Source: Chaetoceros tenuissimus
Lineage: Eukaryota > Bacillariophyta > Thalassiosirophyceae > Chaetocerotales > Chaetocerotaceae
Assembly (NCBI GenBank): GCA_021927905.1
Contig: BLLK01000046.1
Span: 992,001-1,056,000 of the forward strand
Reading direction: 5' to 3'
DNA length: 64,000 bases
Positions 22,377-31,613 of this stretch are shown here, one piece after another (the stretch's first letter is position 1; each line of letters begins with the position of its first letter). Both the position numbers and the translations under genes were made by a program. The notes below the pieces were generated by a model. The model was given only the letters and a program-made list of their open reading frames with translations. It made no database searches and had not been told where the DNA came from.

Positions 22377-22755
22377 TTTATAGATGTTTAACAATTTATT
22401 ACAAGTGCACTATGAATAAAAAATGAAGTTTAGGTTAGGGTATTTCTGTTTCTCTTCACACACAGAGAGATGCACCCACGTTTTTGCTCACATTTATCCA
22501 ACATCAAACATACGTCATTGGACTTTGTGTTAGACGGTTCTAGGACAGACCGTAAAGGTCAGAAGATATTGTACGTGTTCATGTTGTTAGTGTTAGATCG
22601 GATTTTACGAGTATATCAATTGTTGAGGTGAAACGACCAATCTGTTAGACAAATACTTGATTGGTATTGCTCCAGATCACATCTATCTCGCTTCAATATA
22701 CTGCGAAGAAGTTGTGTTTTTAATAAAAAAAGGTTTTTTCTCATAGCTCGAATAA
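22377..22755. promoter_or_regulatory. Divergent region between the two glyoxalase genes
   Basis: This 379-base region lies between the start codons of the head-to-head glyoxalase genes and spans the symmetry axis of the inverted repeat (about 22699.5). Unlike the arms it shows no visible inverted symmetry, so it is not a recent palindrome centre. No ORF is supported. Confidence 0.5.
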
Positions 22756-24211
22756 ATGATTTTCTCTCGTAGATCTTTGGTGAATGCAACATTTCTCAGC
22801 GCCTGTTTCTCACGAGTATCAGCGTTTGGGGTTGTCCCAAAAAAACACTTGTCGGTGTCTGTGCCATTTGTAGCAAACAAAGCTATGACAAATCTTGGTG
22901 TAAAGCGTTCAATCACTTCTACTGCACTTTGTGGTAAGCGAAATATGACTATTATCTTTCGTCTTTTTGTCTGTCTTTTCCCTAAAGGTTTGTAATCATT
23001 CTCATATAAAGCAACCATGGAAGGAAGTAATACTTCTGGCATCCAGCTTGTTCCAGGAAGACCAACATGGCAGCAAACTATGCTTCCTATCGCCGACCCT
23101 AAAAAGTCGATCCCTTTCTACACTGATATCATGGGCATGACCGTCATCGATACTCTTGACTTCCCTCAATGGAACTTCATGCTCTTCTTCCTCACCACCC
23201 TCCCAGAAGGTGAGACATATGACCTTACACCAGGTACACAAGAAGCACATGATTATATGTGGAGCATCGAAGGAACTGCGCTAGAGCTCACCTACAACTA
23301 TGGTACCGAAGAAGAATCATTCAAGGGATATCATCCAGGAAATGAGGATAAGGATGGTTTTGGTCATGTAGCATTTAATACTGACGATGTATATGAGGCT
23401 TGTGCGAAGTTGGAGGAGAAGGGAGTGACATTTAAGAAGAAGCCGGATGAAGGAAGGTGAGTGCATATTGCTTTTTGTCAAGGAAAAGGATGATAATGGA
23501 CGTTGGAACTAATGCCGACGATACTGTTTAATGTGTGTATTGTAGAATGAAGGGTCTTGCGTTTGCGTATGATCCAGATGGGTATTGGGTAGAGATTGTA
23601 AAGAGAAATGTAGCCCAGGGACAATTAAGAACGAATTTAACTTTTCTCAAACTATGCTAAGAGTAAAGGATCCTGAGAAAAGCATAGCATTCTACGAAGC
23701 GCTTGGAATGAAGCTTGTGTTTGGTAAAAAGTTTGATGGGTTTTCCTTATATTACTTAGCATCTCCTTCTGACGAAGATGTTGACTTGTCGTCAATGTCC
23801 GACGAAGAAAAGATTGAAGCTCTTGGCAAACGATTTGGTCCAGTTCTAGAATTGACTCATAATCATGGAACTGAAAATGATGATGACTTCAAACACTACA
23901 ATGGTAATGAAGAAGGAAGACAAGGATTTGGACACATTGGATTCCTTGTTGATGATGTATATGAAGCATGTGATAGTATTCGGGAAATGGGATATGGCTT
24001 CAAGAAGGTAAGACCGTTCACGTTTACATATCTTTTTGTTGTTTGTTTGAAGTAATCTCTAAGCCCGTTCTCTTTTCTTTTATAATATTCTCAGGAACCT
24101 GATGGTGGAAGTATGAAGGGACTTGCATTTGCTTGGGATCCAGATGGATATGCTATTGAAATCATCAAAAGAGGAGGTATTGACTTTGGAGATAAGAAAG
24201 TTGAAAAGTAA
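22756..24211 (+). CDS. GLO1: Two-domain glyoxalase I with N-terminal targeting exon; frame broken in the linker
   Basis: Exons are 22756-22933, 23012-23456, 23546-24007 and 24095-24211. Exon 1 adds about 60 residues absent from the sister gene: a basic, Ser/Phe-rich leader (FLSACFSRVSAFGV) suggesting mitochondrial or plastid import. Both glyoxalase domains keep the metal ligands Q, E, H and E. Read straight, exon 3 hits a stop 37 codons in. Relative to the sister gene the linker is two bases too long, between EIVKRN and NEFNFSQT, at about 23605-23632. Removing a 20- or 32-base GT-AG segment would restore the frame, but either is shorter than any other intron here. Domain 2 has drifted a lot without stops, which argues for long-term function before any break. 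Confidence 0.75.
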
Positions 24212-25054
24212 ACACCATTCAAAGATTCGGTCCGCTAAATAAAATTATAAAAATTCATTTGGAAGTTTATAAAGTTTTGCTCTGAAATTGATCCTTTTTG
24301 AACTCTTATATCTCGGTGAAGAAGAACAAACATTCAATATACCGCACACTACCAATGACGGAAAATACTCTGTCTGGAGAGAAAAAGAAGGGAAAGAGAG
24401 AAAGGAATAAGCGGAGAAATTTTCGTGGCTAGGGGTCATTGCTCTTGACGTACATACTTCCCCGGTATGTTTTGGTTCCAAGCAAAAAGTACGAAGGACG
24501 CGAAGATCTGTGCATCTGTGCTAAACACGCTGAATTTGATCATCCTGGAGGGGGGTGACTTGCTCACCGGACCCGGAGGCCACTTCTAGTAATATATGCT
24601 GATGGCAAAAAAATTTGGATCATAAAATATCTTCATGACTTAAGATATTTTATGATCGTAAGCTTATAATCCAAGGTCTTTTTGAATATGTCAATTTACA
24701 TGAGTTTTAGCCGATTGACCTCGTTTTGACATTAGTAGACGGTATATTGACAGTTGTCAAGAAAAAGTAGGAAAACTCAACGGTCAACATCAATCGTGTT
24801 TTATATCTGTTTAGAAAAACGAGTAATGAAATTAGGTGGGAATAAGAATTGAAAGACACGACTGAGCTAATGTGTCGGAAATCGTGCTAAAAAAAATCAG
24901 AATATCTAAAAATTTTTTTGTGATATTCCGGTTTGCTGTTTTTAGACTAAATTGTTATTTCTTGATACTATTGTATTTTTATCGTTACAGATTGTAAACT
25001 GTAATTCTTTCGTTGGTGCAACACATATATGTTGCAAGCAACATAACATGAAAG
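24212..25054. other. Intergenic part of the right arm
   Basis: This is the mirror image of 20345-21187, with the same hairpin and the same GC-rich patch. No gene is supported. Confidence 0.6.
24618..24657. repeat. Perfect 16-bp stem hairpin, right copy
   Basis: This is the mirror copy of the hairpin at 20742-20781, with the same 16-bp stem and 8-base loop. Confidence 0.85.
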
Positions 25055-26089
25055 ATGAGTACCAATGAAGTGTTTTCATCATCTAAGATTTGTGAGCTCG
25101 TATGGTGTACTCTAAAGCATGAGGAGACATTCATTCATAACTGCTTGGGAAAGGAATTGAAGTATTACATTGCAGGGTCGTTTGCTACATTTTTGCATAA
25201 CGGGAAATATTTATACAATGACATTGATGTTTTTGTTATAGACTTCAGTACAGACAAGATTGTTGAAGTAGACGAAAGTCTGAGCTATAAAATCAAAGAT
25301 AGCTACAAAGTTCCGTTGAAGGATAAGGATGGATGCATTTTTATGAATTCTAAATGCAAGAAATTGAATGTTGTTTTTGTTAAACAATGCAGCAGTATTC
25401 ATCATTTACTCAAGTTTTTTGACATCAATTGCTGTCAGGTTGGTTATGAACTAAACATGGTGAATGGTAATCTTGGGGGAGTTGTGATAACTGAGGATTA
25501 CAAGAGTTTTCTTTCTTCTAGAGTTCTGGAAGTAGTTACATTCGAAACACCAGCTACTTCTTTGTGTCGTTTGTTGAAGAAATCACATGATTTGGGACTT
25601 CCAAAAAAAATGTCTGCAGTTCACTTGTTAAAATTGAAATTTTCATCTGATTCATTCAACTGTGTTAATAGAGGTTTATTTCACGAAGTTGCTACTATCA
25701 TGAAAAGGGATTACCAAAAGAGAAGATTTATGGAATACTTTAATACTACGATTATTTCTCCATCGGAAGAAGAAATTAACGAAGACTTCTATGACCACGG
25801 GGAATATGGAGAATTAAGTGCTTCTATGTCCTTTTTGATCAAGAATGGTAAAGGCGTCAAGGTAATGTTCGAAGGAAGAATTCGTAAGATGCTACACTAT
25901 ATATGTATTCATGGCGACGTAGACGAGTTCAGTAATTTTCGACGTTTGGTGGAAAAAAAAGATGTCTTGGATGTGTTCGCTGAGAAAGATGATTTGAATC
26001 TTTATCCTATTGATTATTTACTGAGTCATAGTTCATCATTTGCAATCAAAGCAAATAATTTCCTTATTACGCAGTTGTTGGGATGTTAA
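25055..26089 (+). CDS. Pol-beta-fold nucleotidyltransferase-like protein, right copy
   Basis: The translation is identical over all 344 residues to the copy at 19310-20344, with the same AGS and NDIDVFV motifs and the same Asn at the third catalytic position. The upstream sequence is also identical back to the glyoxalase gene, so both copies should have the same promoter. Because nothing has diverged, sequence cannot say whether both copies are used. Confidence 0.7.
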   Translation: MSTNEVFSSSKICELVWCTLKHEETFIHNCLGKELKYYIAGSFATFLHNGKYLYNDIDVFVIDFSTDKIVEVDESLSYKIKDSYKVPLKDKDGCIFMNSKCKKLNVVFVKQCSSIHHLLKFFDINCCQVGYELNMVNGNLGGVVITEDYKSFLSSRVLEVVTFETPATSLCRLLKKSHDLGLPKKMSAVHLLKLKFSSDSFNCVNRGLFHEVATIMKRDYQKRRFMEYFNTTIISPSEEEINEDFYDHGEYGELSASMSFLIKNGKGVKVMFEGRIRKMLHYICIHGDVDEFSNFRRLVEKKDVLDVFAEKDDLNLYPIDYLLSHSSSFAIKANNFLITQLLGC

Positions 26090-26112
26090 TTGATCAGATT
26101 AGACGATTTAAC

Positions 26113-27588
26113 TTAATTTTGAATGAACTTATGATGAAACTGATGTAGGTCATATATGTCCTCGTCGAAATTGTAAAATTGAATGTCTTTTTTCGAATGA
26201 ATTATTCCAAATTGAAGTTCATATATATTCGGGTTTTTACCTTTCTCGTCAGTCGTCGTAAATGTGTATATGTATTCTTCTTCTTCTTTTTTTACTATTC
26301 GACGAAATGTAAAGTCATCATCGACGGTTTGTGTTTGTTCATCTTCACAGTTCTCATTTTCATTGTCTTTGTCATTCTCTTGACCTTGTTCATCTTCATC
26401 TGCACTATCTTCATCACTACTACTGTCTTCTTCTGCACTATCTTCATCTCCACTATCTTCATTGTCTTTCTCTCCACTATCATTTTTATCTTCATCTTCA
26501 TCTTCATCATCGCTATTTGCATCAAATAGATGTGGATCAACTGAGATTGCTTTGAACAATTCGACTCTGTCTGAGCAACAAAACCACTGTTCATTCTCTT
26601 CTCCAATCTCTTCTGATGGTTTATGAATAATTCCCCAATCTACTCCAATAATTTCCGCAACTACATTTTCTATCTTGATACAATTAAAACGTTTGTATTC
26701 GTCTAAAGAAAGAGGTGGTGTAATTCTGAAATAGTCATGGTAGCGTGGATACCCAGTCTCTGATGAATAGGGTGAAACTTGAACTCTGTTGTCAATAGTG
26801 GTTAGTTTGAACAGTTTGTCAAACTTCAATTCCTCCAAGAACATTTTGTCGTGTTCTTCGTAAAGCTTTATTCTCATGAATTCATCTCTCGTTGGCAATT
26901 TAATTAAATTTCTGCATGAGATGACACTATTCTCTATAAATATTTCCTGGTAGAATCTTGCATTGTCAAGGACCAAATATTCAAATCGATTCCAAGGTCT
27001 AACCAAATGACCTTTCTTTTCTGCATGTTCAAAGTGAAACGTATTGGTTAACTCTTGGTCAAATCTCTCTTGGGGAATATTCGTGTCGAATGATACCTTT
27101 CTTGGTTGTCTTAAAGGTGTCAAAAATGTGGATATAACATCTCGTTTAAGATCAAAAAATCCTTCGTAGTAGTAGTGATCATGCATAACCTTGGTGGAAA
27201 ATGCTGTTGAGGAGAAGGGGAACTTTGCAAGAATACTATGCAACTTCAATTGAATGTGTTGCATGGATTGTACTCTATCCTTCACATAACCGAATAGCTT
27301 GTCTTCAATCGAAACAGGACCACTGAATGACAATCTGAGTTTCAGAAGATATTGATCCATGAATGGACCAACAGAATCTAGCCTGCTTAATGGAAACATA
27401 GATCTCTGTGATACTGTATCGAAAACTGTTTCGGACAGTACTGATGGAAACGAGCTAAAGATGTATTCTCTTTTTTTCTTATTCATTTGTCGAAGGAAGA
27501 AAATCTTTGTTGCCACTTCTGCCATGGTGGTGAACTGGTTCAATTGATTCTCATACAACGGAGTCTCTTCGTTTTCTGTATTTGGTTT
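26113..27588 (-). pseudogene. Truncated copy of the last exon of gene B
   Basis: This matches 17811-19286 without visible change, keeping the globular domain and the acidic tail. Exons 1-3 and the first 340 bases of exon 4 are missing. At the break the reading frame is shifted by a 4-base deletion relative to gene B, and the upstream sequence is unrelated. The first ATG in frame is at MAEVATK. It may still yield a shortened protein of about 470 residues if a promoter exists in the flank, but it is best read as a fragment made by the duplication. Confidence 0.85.
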
Positions 27589-27846
27589 TGCCGTTCATTT
27601 GGAGGTTGTACGACTTCCAACTTGATCTCCACCACGATACAATTGCTAAAATCATTCGCTTTCCTTTTCTTGGGGTCAACCTGACAATGGATACCTCCAT
27701 GGGAAGTTAGTATACACTTCGACATCACCAATAGAATGGATGAGTTTAGGCACCTCGACAATTTCAATAGGTAGTCATGCTTCCTCAAGCAAAGTCATGA
27801 TTGGCAAAGTACCTTCTTCCAATACTTATCCTCTTTATCGATGTAG
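27589..27846. other. Junction between the inverted repeat and the DOMON-b561 gene
   Basis: This short stretch belongs neither to the repeat nor to a recognised exon. An open frame of 71 codons begins at 27740 on the plus strand but is out of frame with the gene downstream. The missing 5' exon of the DOMON gene should lie here or have been lost. Confidence 0.5.
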
Positions 27847-29346
27847 ATCCTTCAACAGCAGCTATACACGATTCAACAACTTGAAAGTTTACAGAAACTA
27901 CCAGATATATCTCAAAATTATATACAACAATATCAGAAAGGGGACACATTCATAACTTCCCTCAGATTCAATCAGACAGTTACTGACCTTGGTCTTGTTC
28001 ATGGTGAAAATCTGTTTGTATTTGGGTTGGGAAATTTGGACTCTACAATAAATTCTTCTTCATCGTCCATCATTCGTCAACCAAGTGTCACTTCTGTTTT
28101 CAAACTGGACTTTGACCAAGTACTTGCAATGTCGAGAAATTATAAAGATACACCTATTGGATGTTATTCTGATTATGAGGGTTTTGACTATATGATGATT
28201 TTACCTCCAAATATACGGTTTTATTGGAGAGTTGAGAAGGATCACCAGCATCCATTTGGAGAAGATGATGTTGTTCATATGCAAATGAAAATACCACAAG
28301 AATCGTGGCTTGCGTTTGGGACAAGTCCTAATGGTATGATGCTGAATTCTCAAGTAATTATAGGATCAAATGCTACAGCAACACCAGTGAAATATGAAAT
28401 TAAGGGATTGTCCACCGACAAAATTATTCCAATGGGAGAGGATCGACAGAGTCTTTTCTCATCCTCGTTCGAAGCAAAGAATGGGGAAAGCATATTAAGA
28501 TTTACAAAACTATTAAAGGAGCCGAAGAATGATGAGCACGAAATTTATGCAGCAGAGAAAAATACCTTTGTTTATGCCATAGGAAATGAAGATGAGACGC
28601 ATTTGGAAAGGCATAGATATGCAAGGTCTTACCACTTTGCGTTAGATTCATGTCCGATCACAACTCCAGAAGAAAAAGTTGATAAAAAGGAACATGATGC
28701 ATCCTTGACATCTTTCTTTGTTAGACCTATTTGGATAGCTCATGGTTTTGCTGCATTTGCGGCATTTGCTTTATGTATCCCAATTGCCACTAGCAGTTCA
28801 CTATTGAGACTTGCACTTCCTAATCACTGGAAAGGCATCCATGAGTTAGCTAACGTGTTGGCAGCTTTTTTTGCATGGGCTGCCGTTGTTATGGCATTTA
28901 CAATGACAGGATGGGAGAACCACAAACACATGAGCGAAAAGCATCATATCATGGGTCTAGTAGTTACTTTACTTATGACTTTTCATATAGCGCTTGGACT
29001 TTGTTCGAAGACTAGCGCAGATTTCATACCGTCTGATCTTGTTCGTGATCTGAGAAATAGACAAAACGAAACTATGAGACGAATCTACGATATACTTGGA
29101 TATTCTACTTGTATACTAGGTTTTTATCAAGTTTCAACAGGTTTTACAATGTATGCTGAGAAATATGGCGCTAGAAACTGGAATTTCATTTATCTTGCAT
29201 TTGTAGCATTGGTTGTTTCATCTGTAACTATTTGCAAGTTTTACTTGCACATGTTCGAAGCTGAAATTGGTAGGGAAAGAAGAAAAGGAACCAAGAATCC
29301 CGAAAGTCCAAGTAATTCAAAATTTGTAGGACATGAGCTATTGTAA
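27847..29346 (+). CDS. DOMON / cytochrome b561 membrane protein, 5' end not found
   Basis: The frame is open from 27847, just after a possible splice acceptor (ATGTAG), to the stop at 29346. It encodes a DOMON-like domain at about residues 75-260 (a beta-rich segment including WLAFGTSPNGMML) followed by a cytochrome b561 core with five or more membrane helices. Candidate heme histidines lie in IAHGF, GIHEL, KHHIMG and FHIALG. Such proteins pass electrons across membranes, often from ascorbate, to reduce iron or other acceptors. A signal peptide would be expected but no start codon for one is visible. The gene begins only about 260 bases from the end of the inverted repeat, so its 5' end may have been cut. 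Confidence 0.8.
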   Translation: MLQQQLYTIQQLESLQKLPDISQNYIQQYQKGDTFITSLRFNQTVTDLGLVHGENLFVFGLGNLDSTINSSSSSIIRQPSVTSVFKLDFDQVLAMSRNYKDTPIGCYSDYEGFDYMMILPPNIRFYWRVEKDHQHPFGEDDVVHMQMKIPQESWLAFGTSPNGMMLNSQVIIGSNATATPVKYEIKGLSTDKIIPMGEDRQSLFSSSFEAKNGESILRFTKLLKEPKNDEHEIYAAEKNTFVYAIGNEDETHLERHRYARSYHFALDSCPITTPEEKVDKKEHDASLTSFFVRPIWIAHGFAAFAAFALCIPIATSSSLLRLALPNHWKGIHELANVLAAFFAWAAVVMAFTMTGWENHKHMSEKHHIMGLVVTLLMTFHIALGLCSKTSADFIPSDLVRDLRNRQNETMRRIYDILGYSTCILGFYQVSTGFTMYAEKYGARNWNFIYLAFVALVVSSVTICKFYLHMFEAEIGRERRKGTKNPESPSNSKFVGHELL

Positions 29347-29887
29347 TTTTATAATGTAACCAAGATTTTAGGGCACAAGAATCGAAACTCTTTTCTATTC
29401 TCCTTCTTGAGTGAGTCTGTTCCAGGACGTTAACGTACCGGTATAGAGAACATCTAAAACAAACAAATAAATTATCACCAACCATGGATGATAGCTCAAG
29501 TACATTTCATATCAAAATAATAATGACAACATTGGTTCCAGTCATCAATAGGCATATTAATTTCAATTCTGTGATGCATGGTTAGAAACTTATAATTATT
29601 TTTATCTTGTTCCGCGTCTATCCCTATTGTGTAGGGGCTCATAAAAACACCAGAGATCCACAATAGGTACGTACGTACTACGCAAAACGCAAACAGAAGT
29701 GAAAACAGTGAAGTGAAATAAACTAAAACAATGAACAACAACAACACATAACATAATCTATCGCTTCTTTCTTGTTTCTCGAGTAAAATTGTGTGGCCAT
29801 TATACATTTTTAGAGAAGATACTGCCTCAATATAGAAAAGAGAGAAAGAAAGAACCAAAAAGGGAAAAAGAGGAACGATTTTTTATC
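29347..29887. other. Intergenic region
   Basis: No gene is supported. The only notable pattern is GGTACGTACGTAC near 29666. The frame of the downstream methyltransferase extends up to an ATG at 29789, but the added residues are Lys/Glu-rich and would mask the signal peptide, so I start that gene at 29888. Confidence 0.5.
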
Positions 29888-31003
29888 ATGCAAATATTTC
29901 TGTCGGTACTATCATTACTTCTGATTGCTCGAGAGGCGATAGCCTTTCAACAACCACATTCATCCTTTGTTCGGAAAACACATCTCCTTGCAGGGTTTGG
30001 GAATAAATCCGCTGGTATGGGCATGGGTAAAACAGCCAAGAAGAAGGGCGGAGAAAAGAAATCAACCAGCAATAAAAAGAAAATACAACTTCAGGAAAAA
30101 ATCTTGAAAGAATATGGAGGAAATATAGCCAAAGGAACTGAACAAAGAGTACAAAAAGCTATTAGCGAATTATCTCCTTCCATGCAGCAAACTCTAGACC
30201 TGTACAAAAAGGTTACAAAGTGGGATGCATATATGGATTCCATAAAAGATAATGTTATGCAACAAGCCAATATTCCACAAAGAGATATAGAAGGTGCAAA
30301 ACGTGCCAAGGCCCAATTAGAAGCTATGCTCGCTGAAAATAATATTGCGGAGAACGATTTACATAACATATTTCAAAAGACAACTTGGGATGCAAGTGCT
30401 GATGCCAAAGCTATGAATGCCATGATTGGGAAAATGCCTGATCATACCGAAGAGCGAGTAGATAAAGCATGCAGTATTATTGCTGAAGTTGTCAAAGCCA
30501 AAGGACGAAAATTTGGTAAATGCCTAGATTGTGGATGTGGGCATGGAAGTATCATTCCAAATTTCATTAATGCTGGTATATATGCAAATCAAATCACGGG
30601 AATTGACTTATCTACAGAAATGATACGAAATGCAAAGTCCATGTATCGTGGAGTAGAATTTGAAGCAACTGACTTTCTCCAGTACAATCCAGAGAAGAAG
30701 TTTGATGGAATCATGTTTTGTTCAGCACTGCATGATTTGCCAGATATGAAGGGCAGTCTAGTAAAAGCAGCATCATTATTGAATGAAGGAGGGAAATTAG
30801 TCATTCTTCATGCTCAAGGCGCTGAAAATGTTGCTGGTCAACATAAAGCAAATCCAGTCATGGTCAAGAGATTATTACCAGAAACGGAGGAACTTGAAGA
30901 GCTAGCTAAGGAACTTGAATTGGAAGTAGATATCAAGCCGGCAAAGGCTGGAAGTGAACAAGACAAGAATGAAGGATATCTCGCAGTATTGGTACGAAAG
31001 TAG
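29888..31003 (+). CDS. Plastid-targeted class I SAM-dependent methyltransferase
   Basis: Starting at MQIFLSVLS (29888), this 371-residue protein has a signal peptide followed by AIAFQQP, an ASAFAP-like plastid cleavage motif. A Lys-rich linker and a helical region follow to about residue 190. Then comes a Rossmann methyltransferase fold: motif I CLDCGCGHGS at about 217, the acidic ribose-binding GIDLS, and motif IV-like FDGIMFCSALHDLPDM. The HDLP segment resembles the catalytic-loop region of small-molecule methyltransferases. The substrate is unknown. Confidence 0.8.
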   Translation: MQIFLSVLSLLLIAREAIAFQQPHSSFVRKTHLLAGFGNKSAGMGMGKTAKKKGGEKKSTSNKKKIQLQEKILKEYGGNIAKGTEQRVQKAISELSPSMQQTLDLYKKVTKWDAYMDSIKDNVMQQANIPQRDIEGAKRAKAQLEAMLAENNIAENDLHNIFQKTTWDASADAKAMNAMIGKMPDHTEERVDKACSIIAEVVKAKGRKFGKCLDCGCGHGSIIPNFINAGIYANQITGIDLSTEMIRNAKSMYRGVEFEATDFLQYNPEKKFDGIMFCSALHDLPDMKGSLVKAASLLNEGGKLVILHAQGAENVAGQHKANPVMVKRLLPETEELEELAKELELEVDIKPAKAGSEQDKNEGYLAVLVRK

Positions 31004-31613
31004 TAATATTCATAGAATCATCATAATTTCTCGACACTAGGTTATTATCTTGGATGTTACGTAGGTGATTGATTGTAATGGCAGGCTCAAGAGTGTATAT
31101 AGCCATGGATTCATTCTTTATTCATTTACACTACCTTACTATGGAAATAACTTCATCTACGAGGACAGGGCATTTCTTCACAAGCATCTTTTCTCGATTT
31201 CAGTCCTCCAAGAGCTTGCTTGTGCACCTCGTAGGAAGATAGACGAATGACGTCTGTTTTTTGTATTTTTGATTTTGCATACATTTTTGCAAATGCACCA
31301 AAGCATTCCACTTTTCACCTCAAGCACGTGTTAGAATAAGTTGTCGAGTCATTGTCACTAAAATTGACAAATATTTTCCGACCAGTTTCCGGGTTCGTTT
31401 TGAATACCATTTTACTACGTACATTAGCAGATTTTGAAACACTATTTTCGTCATAGAAAGCCTTCGAGAGACCTTTTCTGACTTTTACCCAGGCTTTTAC
31501 TTTCTGAGTGGACAAGTAAGTGGAAGCAAACAAGAAATCACACACAGCGTTATTGAATGATACTCTTCCCAGACCTGATTTGAAATTGAAAAAAGTTTGA
31601 AAACTAGCAATAG
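31004..31613. other. Intergenic region
   Basis: No gene is supported. A 114-codon minus-strand frame (31315-31659) overlaps the start of the next gene. It resembles nothing I know and is treated as chance, although it is unusually long for this AT-rich DNA. Confidence 0.5.

Larger units (their letters stand above)
24155..27588 (-). repeat. Right arm of the 3.43-kb inverted repeat
   Basis: This is the mirror of 17811-21244. Its outer end at 27588 is sharp. Beyond it a further 16 bases (CAACCTCCAAATGAAC in the sense of gene B) still match after a 4-base length difference, and then all similarity stops. Confidence 0.95.

Noticed and set aside
17811-27588. The inverted repeat as a pure assembly artefact
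   Set aside because: A fold-back artefact would be symmetric to the centre. Here the central 2.9 kb holds two clearly diverged glyoxalase genes with different 5' exons. Read support is still worth checking.
29789-29887. Upstream start for the methyltransferase
   Set aside because: The extra 33 residues are mostly Lys and Glu and would place the signal peptide internally.
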